Shown here piece after piece: positions 26,390 through 37,730 of a stretch of 64,000 nt of DNA. The translations under genes and the position numbers were made by a program. The stretch lies in assembly GCA_013397695.1 (NCBI GenBank), contig VYZI01000193.1, forward strand, positions 510,661-574,660. Reading direction: 5' to 3'. The notes under the pieces were generated by a model that saw only the letters and a program-made list of their open reading frames with translations, ran no database searches and had not been told where the DNA came from. The DNA is from Centropus unirufus. Its lineage: Eukaryota > Chordata > Aves > Cuculiformes > Centropidae. How positions within the stretch are numbered: the stretch's first letter is position 1; every line of letters starts with the position of its first letter.

Positions 26390-26441
26390 TTTAAATAAAT
26401 GATGTGCATTCAAATAAATGATATGCATTCAAATAAAAAAA
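26390..26441. repeat. 19-bp AT-rich tandem repeat, about 2.6 copies
   Basis: Units at 26390-26408 and 26409-26427 differ at two positions. A third, partial unit begins at 26428 and runs into an A-rich tail. The following 26440-26462 is low-complexity A/T. Confidence 0.8.
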
Positions 26442-29052
26442 TATTATTTATTAATAAATAAATGTGTGGTGTACCTGGTCAACACTTCCCTAAACAAAGA
26501 CGACAAAACCCCCCAGCAGATTAATAGGGAAGAAGGTGGTAGATAGCTTAGTGAATCAAGGTTAATATTAAAGCCAGATTAAGACTAGAACCCTGCGTGT
26601 GGAGCTGTCCATCCGCAGATATAATTACAGCAGCCAAAGTGAAAAGAAATGCTACAAAATACAGTTTAATAACTACAGAAAAGTTGCAAGGAGGCAGAGA
26701 AGAACTCGGAAAGGTAATATCCCTGCAGCCACACGATTTCTGCTTACTGAAATGGCTGTTCTTGTTTATGCCAACAAGTCCAACTGTTTGTGCTTGGTGT
26801 CACCAGTCTGCTGTCAGTATGGATGGCACTTGCCCGCAATATTGGATACCATCACCAGCAGTAGTAGCTCCTGGCTCTACAATAGGCTGTATAAACCTTT
26901 GAATTTGTTTATTGATGATTTGACACAAATTGGAAAGTTCTGCTTTGCGCTAGTGAATGTGTGCATTTATCTCAGTGATACAAAAGTACAGAGTTTAAAT
27001 TCTTACGGGAATCATAAGGCCATAGTCATACTAGCTGCGACATTCCAGCATGTCAATACATAAGTAGAGAGTTCTTTACTACACCTTACTTGCAACAGCG
27101 AAATCTCTTCATTCTTTTGCTTTCTGTGGTCTAACTTGCACCAACTGGATTGCCGCAGCCCATTGGTTTGTGCTTACAAAATCTGGTACATTTGCCATCT
27201 AAATATTGACCAGATCTTTGCTCCTACTTTCAGCTCAAGTCTTTCCTCTGAAGTGTGCTCATGTTCTTAAGTGCTCCTCCTGAAGGTTTGATTCCCTGTG
27301 CTCCCCTGGGAACCTGGTGAGGATGTAAAAAGATGGCTCTCTGAGAAATCATGCTTCTCTCAGCATTTCATACCCATGTTTTCTTAAAACCAGGACCAGC
27401 TACATATTCTCCTTATGGAACACAGGATCCTGAAAGCAAAGTCAGGCAATACCCTAATGTTTTAGGTTCCCTGTTTACATATGGCTGAATGTTTATTAGG
27501 CTGTATTTAAGATTAAGCAAATTAATGGGGCAGATGGGAGTTGCCCAAGAGCAAGAAAAATGTAAGCAAACAAACAAAAGTAAACCCCATTTAGGGGTAC
27601 ACAAGAAATCCAAGCACGCACTTCCTTCTGTTTATGAGCGGGATTTTTTTCACACCCATCTAATCTTCTTTGCATAGCCAGGTCTCAGACAATAATATCC
27701 TGGCCTCAGATTGATGGGAGCTTGAATATCTCCACAGTCTGAAGCAGTAGCGTCTGACGTATTGTTCAGCCCTTGGATATTTATATGCACGTGCTATATC
27801 ATTTATAGACTCTGTTATTCAGCTGGAGTGTTGTTTTTCAGTAGGTCAGCTGTTCAGATTCAATTTGCCAGAGTCACAATGGGGTTTCTGCAGAGATGCG
27901 GGGTAAGGGCTTTCTGCTCATCTTGGGCATCGTGTTTCACACTAAGCCATCGCCACAGAGTTCAACTCGAAAGCTGCTTCTTGGACATAAGATGAAGCTG
28001 CTTCTTGGGCGTATAATAAAGCATTAACCCCTACAGAGGTTGCCACCTCGCAGTGCACAAAAGGCTGCTCCCAAAATGGCTGATCCAAATGCAAGCTCAG
28101 CAGCAGCAGATGATCCCATTCCCTATGTTAAACATGGCCCTGGAGTAATTTCGAGCAGCGTTGAGCACAGCCCCCAGAAGGCTCGGGATTATATTAAAGC
28201 GCTTTCTGCCATTGCCCATTAAGCAAACGGCAAGGTGTGAAAGGCAAGAACCGCAAGCGCCTCCCGCCGGGCGGGCAATGCCCAGCAGGAAGGTTTATTT
28301 GAAACAGCCCCCATCTGCGAGCCGCCTCCAGACGGTGCCATCCACAGCCTCCCTCCAACCGGTCGCATCTGCGCGCTCGGCTCTCCGAACTCGGGAGCTG
28401 GAAATGTAACCTAATTCGATTTTGCCCCGACTGGTGAAGAAGGCGGCGGGGCGAGCTGTGGGCAGGCTCCGCTCCTTGCAGCGGTCCCCAGGGCAACCGG
28501 CATGCCGCAAGGATTCCAGCGCCCCCCGGGAGCCCCCGGCAATGCCAGCCTCTGTCTTCCCCAAGCGGCTTGAATTTTCGGTCTTGTTGCACCCACGGCG
28601 GCCGAAACAATTGGCTCCGATCCCGCAAGCACCCGTGGCTCAACCACACATGCGAGCAGCGCTGCTGAGTTCAATAGTTCCATTCTGGAGTGTAAAATAA
28701 TATCCTTGTCTCCAGTTTGGGAACGAGCTGAAACCAGCTATTTGGAGTGGGAACCGCCGGGCTCAAATAATGCGGCTATTTAAAACCCCGCCTTCGCCGG
28801 GCACCGCGCCGCTGCGGGGGTGCCCCGGGAGCGTCCGGCTTTCCCGGCCGGGGGAGGGCAGGGGGGCGGCCGCCGATCCCGGCGCTGAAAGCTGCTCCCG
28901 GGGAACGGCTTGGTTTATTATCCAGGCGCTCCAGAAGGTCGGGAGGGGCGGGGAGAACGCCGAGCCCTGCGGGAGCGCTACGCAGGGCGCGATGGGTTCA
29001 CCCCGGTTTTCTCCCGGGTAGCGGAGGGAGGGTGGGAAGGAGGAAGGGATAG

Positions 29053-29292
29053 ATGGATGGATGGATGGATGGATGGATGGATGGATGGATGGATGGATGG
29101 ATGGATGGAAGGAGGGATGAAGGGATGGAGGGATGAAGGGATGGAGGGATGGATGGATGGAGGGATGGAGGGATGGATGGATGGAAGGAGGGAGGGAGGG
29201 AAGGAAGGAGGGATGGATGGATGGATGGATGGATGGATGGATGGATGGATGGATGGATGGATGGATGGATGGATGGATGGATGGATGGATGG
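29053..29292. repeat. Large ATGG tetranucleotide microsatellite with GGAGGG interruptions
   Basis: It has two pure blocks: 29053-29108 is 14 perfect ATGG units and 29213-29292 is 20 perfect units. Between them lies a degenerate GGA/GATG mixture (29109-29212) with GAGGG and GAAGG variants. It lies inside the CpG island, about 115 bases before the assembly gap and 200 bases before the candidate first exon. Open frames across it on both strands (repeated MDGW or PSIH peptides) are artefacts of the repeat. Confidence 0.97.
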
Positions 29293-29406
29293 GAGGAGGG
29301 GGCGATGCCCAAGGTGGAGCTCAGGTGCGAGGGACCCGCACCTCCCCCAGGCACCGCCCTCCCCGCCGTGCGCGCGCCCCGGCCGCGGCTCGCGCAGCCG
29401 CGCGCC

Positions 29407-29491
29407 NNNNNNNNNNNNNNNNNNNNNNNNNNNNNNNNNNNNNNNNNNNNNNNNNNNNNNNNNNNNNNNNNNNNNNNNNNNNNNNNNNNNN
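29407..29491. other. Assembly gap (85 N)
   Basis: 85 unresolved bases lie within the GC-rich core of the island. The flanks are extremely GC-rich (ccgcggctcgcgcagccgcg on the left, gcgcgggagcgcgcc on the right), the usual cause of drop-out. The true length is unknown, and part of the promoter or first exon may be missing. Confidence 0.99.
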
Positions 29492-29701
29492 GGGGAGAGG
29501 CGCGGGAGCGCGCCTGGCTCGGCTCCTCTCGCCGGGCTGCCGGGCGAGCCGGGAGCAGAAGGAGCAGCAGGAGGAGGAGCAGCAGGAGGAGGTGGAGGGC
29601 GAGCAGCAGCAGCAGGAGGACAAGGACTAGAACGAGCCGCAGCAGCGCGGTCCAGCGCTCCCCGCCCGCCCTCTCCCCGCGCGGAGGGGCTGCAGCATCC
29701 C
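29492..29701 (+). other. NRCAM: Candidate NRCAM 5' non-coding first exon (3' part)
   Basis: Downstream of the gap the + strand carries a purine-rich CAG/GAG/GGA sequence (about 29545-29650), a composition common in 5'UTRs of neuronal genes. It ends at a good splice donor, CCC|GTGAGT, with the intron starting at 29702. No coding frame is expected here, since in vertebrates the NRCAM signal peptide is encoded in a later exon. A second plausible donor (gcag|gtgcgg) lies near 29792. The transcription start is not visible and may be within or before the gap. Identity rests on gene order beside PNPLA8, so an unrelated or antisense transcript is possible. Confidence 0.4.
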
Positions 29702-30164
29702 GTGAGTCCTGCCTCTCCCGCCCCTGTCGCCGCTGCGGGAGCGGCTGTCCCCGCCGCCCGGGCTGCCCGGAGGGTGCGGCGGCCGCGGCAGGTGCGGGCG
29801 GGCGCGGGGAGGGCGGGTGCCCCGCAGCCGCGGGGCATCTCGGAGCGCCCGGTGGCGCCCGCGGCTCCCTCCGGGCCGGTCGCCATTTCGTGCGGTGCCC
29901 GGTGCGGGCGGGAGCCCGGCGGGGGCGGCCGGGAGCTGTCGGTGCTGAAGTGCCGCGCTCCGGGTGGCGTCGGCGTCTGCCCGCGGTTTCCTTGCCTTCA
30001 GAGCTTCGCTGCACGCAAGGAATGGCAACGGCGAATTTATTTACATCTCCTATAGCCTAAATTGGGCTTTTAAAAATTATTTTTTTGTTATATCTACCTG
30101 TGTTTTGCTGCCTGGCGGTGGCGGTGGATGCGGGAAATCGCCCCGAAGTCTGAGCAGCAAATCG

Positions 30165-30300
30165 CGGGATCGCAGAATCGTTTAGGTTGGAAATAGAGCT
30201 CTCGGATCATCGAGCCCATCCGTAACCCTAACGCTGCCAGATACGCTTGGCCTTGGTTTCAAAAGTAATAATTGACCGAATCTTCCACTGCTCGGCACAG
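30165..30300 (-). mobile_element. CR1 LINE 3'-end fragment at the edge of the CpG island
   Basis: The + strand reads 'cgcagaatcgtttaggttgg', then 'agagctctcggatcatcgagcccatccgtaaccctaacgctgcca', which is the reverse complement of the CR1 3' terminus. Similarity fades after about 30290. It is a short, 5'-truncated copy. Confidence 0.75.
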
Positions 30301-30527
30301 AGGTGTTGGTTTTGAAGTCTGAAATCTTCGTGGTTTTGAGTGTCAACAGTACCTGATTAATAACGCCAAGCTGTTTAAATATTTAAGACCACAGTGTGCT
30401 TCAGCTTGATCAATAAGGCTGTTCCATATTGGCAGGTACTCCATGGAAAGAATAGTATTCCTTAGCTGCCTGTGCAGTTAGATAAAACAGTGGAAAATGT
30501 GATGTGTAATTCCACAGTGGGGACCCA

Positions 30528-30590
30528 TAGGTCATGGCAGGGAGGGTGGCACTAGATGATCCCTTCCAACCCGTATTTGATTCTATAAGT
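30528..30590 (+). mobile_element. CR1 LINE 3' tail, sense orientation
   Basis: 'ggcactagatgatcccttcc', then 'aacccgtatttgattctata', is the terminal CR1 sequence with its ATTCTATA-type end. Only about 60 bases are recognisable. It faces opposite to the fragment at 30165-30300. Confidence 0.7.
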
Positions 30591-32709
30591 TGTTCTTTTA
30601 TCCACAAAGGTCCAGCTTTTCAATATTTATTCCAAACAACCTCCTACTTAGTTGAGAGGCCACTATTAGCCACCTGTTTTTTATTTTTTTCCCTAATGTT
30701 TCTTGTCTTTGAGTGTTTCTTTTTCCGTTTCTGGTTATTGAAATACACTTTGGTTCTCAATTAAGTTCAGAATCTTTTATCTGCCTCTTCTGCAATGTAA
30801 GCTTCACTGCATCTAACGTGTGCTATTAATACTTTCTTCCCTAATTTAAGATTATGATAATTTATGGATAGTGATTATGTGGGGCTGTGCATAGAATAGA
30901 TCAGTGTGCAGCATCAGAAGGCATTTGGACTTCATTTTGAGTTTGAGAGCAGTGTATGTGCCAAGAGATGTATCTTGCCTGTATTCTTTGATATTTTACC
31001 GGTATTCTTTGGCAAAGAATATCAGCTGAAAAGAGAAGGGTACTGTAGCGTGACATTCTGTCTCCAAGGACCAAGAAGCCGGAAAACTGACTTGCAGGTG
31101 CAACGTATTTTTAATGTTTGTTCAATCTGTTTGATACTACCATTTCTACAAATGCTGTAAGCAGTTGTTTAGTTTATGTCTGTCCTTAGTTTTTTAATTG
31201 AAATTGCAAAGAAAGTGACTGGAGTTGCTAACGAGTTTGGTAACAAAGTCTGTGAGTTACCTGTTTGTATTTCAAAGCACTGTGGAATTCTCTTGGCTGT
31301 CTAAAATTAGCTGTCAGACTACAACAATACAGAATTGGCCAAGTGTTTTATTATGATAAGGTTGAATGTAAAGAAGCAACGCCAGGGAGCTGCTTGAAGT
31401 TGACAGAACTCGGGATCCACTGGTTGAATTCACATTCAGGATTGTGCATAGGTCATGTAGCTAAAGGAAAACCATACAGCTGTGTGACCACATTGGGTGA
31501 TGGCGTAGTGTGTAGCAGATGGTGTTAATGATGGAGGCAAAACCCTCTTCGCAACTCGCGGAATAAATCCACAATTAATCATACTTGTATTGTTCCCCTA
31601 GTTCTGTAATTTTTTACTGTGGCCACTAAGGCTATACTCAAAACTAATAATGTTCAACATGAGTGATATGGCCAGCATCTGAGCCTTTGTTATCTTTGTT
31701 TATCTTCTCACGGAAAGCATAATATTTATCACATGTACCACATCTTGTTGGAAAAGAAGGGTTGTAATAAGATGATTTGGCTTTTTAAAATGGTCTTTAT
31801 TTTCAGGCAATGAAATGAGATAACAAATGCAGTGGATGCTTTCTGATATCTCTTGTTAGCTTTGTTGTGTATTGTTGTTCCTTGCCAGTGCGCAGAAAGG
31901 TGACAACAGAAACTTTAGTAACCAAGTTAGAGTTTCTTGGGGTTAATGAGATGTCTCTCCAACTGACAGATTTTATTGGTTTGAGGATTCTTATTTCAAG
32001 TAAGGAAAAGGTAATTCTAGTCTCCTCTTTCTTTCTGCTACAGGGAAATGACTCTCCGTGATATCGGGACATAAAACATACCGAGTACGATGGTGTTTGT
32101 TTGGTTTTTATTTTTGTGAAGATACTATTGCACAGATTAAATAGCTCAATGGGCCTAAAAATGATATCTGTTTTGGGTGTGCCTGTGGAATCACTGTTAG
32201 TCTGTAGTCTTACTCAGCTGTCCCAGATCCCCTTGCATTGTGATTAGTTACTTTCCATTGTCTTGGAATAATGCAGTGAACTGTGCTATTGAGTTTTCAC
32301 TGGACATGCTCATTTTGTTATGTTTTATGAACAGAGTTGGTAAAATGGGAAGCCATACAGAGAAAGTACATCTTGGTAATGTAAGCTGAGGGAATAATGT
32401 AGGAGGTTGTCTGCTGGGCAATATGCAATGAATTTGATTTTGCCTTCATGAGTGGGCTGGTAGTATTCAAAAAATTCAGCCATACTTTCCACACAGTGAT
32501 AATTTGCTGCATTTTAAATTGGTATGTATATTGTCGGTTCGCTTTGGAAGTCATGATATCGGAATGGACACATTTATGACTATTGTCTTGTAAATATAAA
32601 AGTAAGGAAATTTGTAAAGAGTTAATCTCCAATAATATGGTGATGCACCATAAGTTTTGTCCTACTCTTCCTTAACTAGGAAAGCATAGTTGCAAGCTAG
32701 CTATATCGC

Positions 32710-32728
32710 TTTTTTTTTTTTTTTTTTT
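32710..32728. repeat. T(19) homopolymer tract
   Basis: 19 consecutive T. A second T-run of similar type lies near 32973-32988. I saw no retrocopy next to either that would explain them as antisense poly(A) tails. Confidence 0.9.
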
Positions 32729-35700
32729 CTGAGCTACTGGAGGCTGGCTGAGCTTTCCAGTTATTTACCTCAATTGAAAACTGAAAGAGAAAAAGTGAAC
32801 AAAGGAGGTCTGTTTTGCCTGTCCCACTTGCTGGGCTGTTGTCTTTGCCCTTTTCAGTGAAGGAGGGGGTAGAGCTGGGTCAAAGTTGAAGAACACTGAA
32901 AAGGAATTCGAGTCCTATATTGAAATCTGAATGATAGCTTAGTTTGAGTGTCGAACACATTTGTTTGAATTGATTTTTTTTTTTTTTTCTATCTGTGGAA
33001 GCTTGAACTGACAGATGGTGATGGACTGGTACATAGACTGCTAGAAGGTACAGCTAGATATAGGGTGTTCAGACCCCGATTAAGACGCTCAGTAAACAAG
33101 TACATATCTGATGAGACTTCTAATACTGGAGATACTGATGCTAGACCCTGTGTGACACACTAGACATTTGATTGTGTGAATTAAGGGCAGGCCTCTGCAG
33201 CTGGCATACATTCAGACTTACTTGTCTAGCCTAATTGCATTGCAAATAGTCCTCTGGATTGCTCTTTAGCTTCTCCCTTCTAGTAAATGTTGAATAAGTA
33301 CAGAAATGTTCATCAGGGTCCTCTATTAACTGTTGTGAGCATCTTTTTTTATTTCTTTTTGTTTTGCTCTATGAATCAGGATAAATGTATCTTAGTATTC
33401 ATTTTGTGAATACACTGTTTTCCTACAGTGTTTCAGTTTTGAAATGGCTCAATTCATAATGTGATTACAGCTTCCCCCTTGTTAACTTTTTAGTATGGAA
33501 GCATAACAGCTTGAATTATAAAAAGTTTCTGTAAGAGCTCACAGTACCCCCATTCTACTTTAAGCAACCAAACTTTATATAAAAAGCAGCATTTCATGCA
33601 GGGCATCTCGGATGCACAAAAACAGCTGAGTGAGGGGAAAAAGGACTGGTTCAACTTATGAGGACGTGAGAACTTTAAAAAACAGCTGCATTAGCAAGGA
33701 ACTAGCGGCCTAAATTGTCAGTTAAATCAGGCAGAACCAGTATGGATGTATTCTCTCTAAATTCTGTAAATACTCGTTTAAGATTGCTGAATTTGGATTT
33801 ATCCCAGTGGGAATATAGTTGTCCTAATGTGTTTTACTCTTAGCTGTATATGACCTTTTAATTTCTTCTGATTTAAAGTTTGTTATTGTTACTGTTTATC
33901 AGGTTGTTTGAGAACAAAACTTGACCCGTACCTTCCCGGTGTGTGGCTTAGTCTTTGGCTACTAAGTAGACATTTTTGGACAGCCACTCTAAATTCTAAG
34001 GTATGAATTTCCTTTAGGCTGTTACCTGAGTAAGGAACTTGGTCTTTATGCATGAGGGCAGATTTTCTTTGTCTTTCTGAACTCTGCCCCTCACCCCTGA
34101 CTTCCCTTTTCCCATGTTTTCAGTGTTGCTACATATATTCACCTTGATTCTGAGGGTTTGTCCAAAGGAGTTGCCTTTACAACGTCACAGCATTATAGGG
34201 CTCCATGTGTGTCTGTGTAAGCCAAAGCATTGCGTGTAATCATGTAGTGCAAAAGCCAGCTCTTGTACCACATTTGTTGTCAGGGAACAGTTTTGCTGAT
34301 GGAGAACAATACCATGGATTTAACTGACCAGTCCATAGGCACTGGCCAAGGGAAGTCGTCCCACTGAGTAGGGTAGCAAGTGCAGGGAAGTAGGCATGAG
34401 CACAGCTCAACAAAAAAGGCTGAGGATACTGACGATGATGAATTGTGAATAAAAAAATCCATGAGAAGCAGGATAAATAGCAAAATATACTATTGACTTT
34501 TGAATTCAGAAATCTTGAAGAGAAAAGGTACTGGTCTTGGGAACTCTGAGTAGAATAGATTGACAGGGAATGTATGTACAACTCGTGTAAAAGTGTGTGG
34601 GATGAAGCAGGGGGTAGCTCTTTGGTGTAGAGTGGGAAGTACAACCAGTCCTGAAGGAGGGAAGGATCTTGAAGAGCATGTCAAAAGCCGGGAGATGAGT
34701 TAGTTGTAGAAGAGTAAGAGAAAAATAAGAATTTGCCTTACTGTTGGGGTCTTCATGCACTCTGGGTGGGGAGCTCAGTTACTTGCTTTCAGGGGTCTTT
34801 TGCTTCTTAACTGAAGTATATCAGGCTGTGAGGTCTCCACCTCACCCTAGGTGACACTTGTCTGATTTGAGACACCACCACCTGGTCTATCTTTCTTGCC
34901 AGATAAAGTTGTTAGAGTCAAACTCCTCCCTTTTGCAAAGTCATCGTGACTTTGGTGTTTGCCTCCTCATGCCAGATTGGTCTTCCCAAGTCAGGCAAGT
35001 CTGTTGTTCTACTACAGGATATGGTCTTTTCACCACATGTGAAAGATCCCTACTTCCGTTTATGACCATATTTATTTATAGTGAAGTTCAGGGACACTCA
35101 AAGATGGGGACTAAATGTGGGAGGTGAAGCACTCTTCTTGAGGTTGCTGCAGAGAATCCATATTCTTCTGAGCTTTTCTTTCTGTTGCAAGTGACTTTAT
35201 TCTTCCCTAGATATAGGTTTGATTAGGACATAGGAGCAAAAAAGACCTACAATCCCTATGACTGCAACGCAGTCCAGGTAATACTTCAAGGGTATTTGGG
35301 ACATCCGTAGGGGTGTGAAGGAAGCAACCCTTCAAACTGGAGCTGTACATACCTTATGTTTAGTTAGGCTTGCCTTTGTCTACTCATGAGCCGGTTAGAC
35401 ATCTAAAACAGCAAACAAATTCGATGTCAGTCATCTACATTCCAGATGTATTTTGAATCCTCCTGAAGTTTGGCTGTGTTATATTCGCATCATCTAATGT
35501 CTTTAAAAGCATCAAATAATAAGGGAGAGAGGATTCCACCCACTACTTCTCTGATGATGAAGGCTTAGAGCTGGGGAACTGTTTTTTTCCATTTTTTCCT
35601 GGATATATATTACAAAGTAAGGAAGCTGAATGGCTGCTACCTTGTCACGTGAACTAATGTGGCTGTTGGAGGAACCATGCTAGTAACTGGACTGCAGACC

Positions 35701-36830
35701 CTGATCCTTCCTTACTGAATATTATTTATCCATATCAGTGTGGCTTGATACATGAAGTTATAGAAGTCTCTGTGTTGTATAGTTCTGACACCTTTTAAAT
35801 ACCCACACTTTTAAATATCCGTCTATTCCCTCAGAAGCGTTTATGTATTTATAGATTTGGAGTCTAGTAGCTAACATTTCACTGTGTTACAGTGTGTAAC
35901 ATCTTCTACCAGACAACACCAAATAGATAGTCTTAATATAAATCAAACCTCAGATGTTATTCTGGACATTTTTTTTGAAAGCTTTATGCTTTGCTTTAGT
36001 TGAAGTGCTTTAAAGATTGGTTTTTTAAACTTGGTTCTAGCTATGTACGAAATGAGTAGCATCTTAAATTATGTGCAGGATCTTTCTGCGTGGTAAAGTT
36101 GAAATATAAGCAGTTACGTAACTGGAAAGCAAGCCAGCCCAGGGTGATTCAAAGCTAAATTACCTGTTAGACTTTGTAGATGGTAGTTGTATAGTGTGCA
36201 TCTTTAACTTAAAATAGGTAAAAATGTGGGAATAAAGGTGAGCATGACCACCAGAGGGCAGACACATTGTTTAGTGACTCCAAACCAAAATCTTTAGAAA
36301 GGAGATTGCCTATGCCTGTAAAAATACAATAAGATAATGACTGAATAAATAACACAGTGTAGATGCACAGAATTTCATAAAGTGACAAAATACCATACTG
36401 TTTAATGTTTAAGATAAATGCAATTCCATCTGCTTAGAACCTACCTGTGCTTTTATATTTCTGCACTGGAAGTCAGAATAGTTCATTATATCATGTGGTT
36501 TGACCTGTAAATAATGAATTTTTAAGCTTAGCCCTTTTTCCTTTACACTGAGCCCAGTAATTTCATTTCAGACATGTATTTCAGGCATGTTTTCCAGGAC
36601 TGTGTTTATCTTCATTTACAAATTAAAACCCCACTTCTTCCACAATAGTTTCTTTCTTTTAGCTAAAAAATAATGTAATTCTATCTGAATTAAAGTTCCT
36701 GTTCTCACAAAAAGCCCCCAGTGTTTGCTTGTTATTCTTTTTGGTTTTATAATTGATAACATTTATGCCCTTTAAACCATGTAATTTTGCTCTTCAGAGT
36801 ATCATGGTAATTATTTAACATTATAGGCCT

Positions 36831-37372
36831 AGAATTCACAGAATCACAGAATGGTTGGGGTTGGAAGGAACTCTGGAGATCCAGTCCACCCCTCCGTCCA
36901 CCGTCCACCCCCTTCCCCAGTAAAGCAGGTTCACCTAGATCAGGCTGCCCAGGAACATGTCCGGGTGCTTTTTGAGTATGTCCAGAGAAGAGGACTCCAC
37001 AGCTTGCCTGGGCAGCCTGGGCTATGTCACCCTTGCAATAATGAAGTTTTTCCTCATGTTGAGGTGGAGCCTTCTGCATTCCAGTTTGTACCCATTGCCC
37101 CTTGTCCTTTCGTTGGGCACCACTGAGAATTCTGGCCCCATCCTCTTGACATCCATCCTTTAAATATTTATAAGCATTAATAAGGTCCCCTTTCAGTCTT
37201 TTTTCCAGGCTAAACAGATCAGATATCTCAGCCATACCTTCTATGAGAGATGTTCTGGTCCCCTGATCATCTTTGCAGCCATCTGCTGGATTCTTTCCGG
37301 TTGTTTCTTGTCTTTCTTGACCTGGGGAATCCGGAATGGGACACAATACTCCATCTGTCGCCAGCAGGCCTG
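36831..37372 (-). mobile_element. CR1 LINE 3' region, well preserved
   Basis: The + strand begins 'cacagaatcacagaatggtt' and continues through 'ggggttggaaggaactctgg', 'aaagcaggttcacctagatc', 'gaggactccacagcttgcct', 'tttgtacccattgccccttg', 'aagcattaataaggtcccc' and 'gacacaatactccat', the reverse complement of a CR1 subfamily 3' end in full order. Similarity runs to about 37370. An esterase-like fragment in the same orientation starts about 30-40 bases further on. Confidence 0.88.
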
Positions 37373-37400
37373 GGGTTGTGCAAACCTGTGATCATAAACC

Positions 37401-37730
37401 CTAAACTTCTGCTAGTGACCAAGCTTGGAGCCAGGTACTGATTTGCTGGCTCTTCCTATTTCTTCCCTCATCATTATCTGCAACTGGAAGGATAGAGGAC
37501 ACTGCTCGTGCTCCTGATATTTTAACCAGTCCTCCCAAGGCCCTGAAGTAGCTTTTGATTTTCCTTGGATTTCTTGTTGCCACTTCATTGCTGCCTACAT
37601 GAAAAATCAGTAAGGGATAATAATCTGAGTGCTGTATCAGGGTAGGAAGTTTTCTCTTTACATCTTTAACCCAGACTCCGGGGAGGCAGTTACAATGCTC
37701 ATAACTATGAAGTATTGTCTGAATTGGCAA
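37401..37730 (-). pseudogene. SGNH/GDSL esterase-like domain fragment of CR1 ORF1 type
   Basis: On the minus strand an open frame of 109 codons includes LPGVWVKDV, then YYPLLIFHVGSNEVATRNPR, FRALGGLVK, AVSSILPVADNDEGRN and TWLQAW. This is the middle of an SGNH-hydrolase-like domain widespread in avian repeat-derived sequence. Esterase domains are known from ORF1 of CR1-type LINEs. The block that normally reads GxND is GSNE here, so the conserved Asp is replaced. The N-terminal nucleophile block and the C-terminal DxxH block are absent: the domain is cut after TWLQAW. It is therefore a partial, non-functional remnant. It could instead derive from another avian element carrying the same domain. 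Confidence 0.65.

Larger units (their letters stand above)
11006..28239. other. Intergenic spacer between PNPLA8 and the downstream CpG island
   Basis: About 17 kb without a gene I can support. It is AT-rich, with simple direct repeats (13225-13262, 19905-19928, 26390-26441), a long-stem inverted repeat (19685-19725) and a GC-richer block at about 18.6-19.5 kb that I cannot assign. The longest open frame, 26599-27063 (+, 154 codons), shows no motif or family resemblance, and one frame of this size is about what chance gives. No clear CR1 copy was recognised here. Confidence 0.6.
28240..30170 (+). promoter_or_regulatory. NRCAM: CpG island, inferred NRCAM promoter region
   Basis: Base composition changes sharply from AT-rich flanks to very GC- and CpG-rich sequence. 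The island contains an Sp1-type GC box at 28941-28955 (gggaggggcggggag), a weak TATA-like element at 28776-28785 (ctatttaaaa), the microsatellite block and an assembly gap. CpG islands of this kind mark vertebrate promoters. Because NRCAM follows PNPLA8 in the same orientation in vertebrates, the NRCAM promoter is the likely identity. That assignment is inference from gene order, since no NRCAM protein sequence is present. Confidence 0.6.

Noticed and set aside
26597..27063. Two overlapping plus-strand frames (101 and 154 codons) in the spacer.
   Set aside because: The two frames overlap in different phases and neither resembles a known protein. About one frame of this length is expected by chance in the window.
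28040..28222. Small plus-strand frame with a MADPNASSAAADDPIPYV-like peptide at the start of the CpG island.
   Set aside because: There is no family match and no evidence of splicing. It lies upstream of the inferred promoter core.
28910..30060. Very long open frames on both strands across the CpG island (up to 381 codons).
   Set aside because: They are made of the ATGG microsatellite, the N gap and GC-rich sequence with few stops. The peptides are repeats (MDGW, PSIH) with no domain.
32710..32728. T(19) tract as the poly(A) tail of a minus-strand processed pseudogene.
   Set aside because: The adjacent sequence shows no resemblance to a coding gene and no target duplication was seen.
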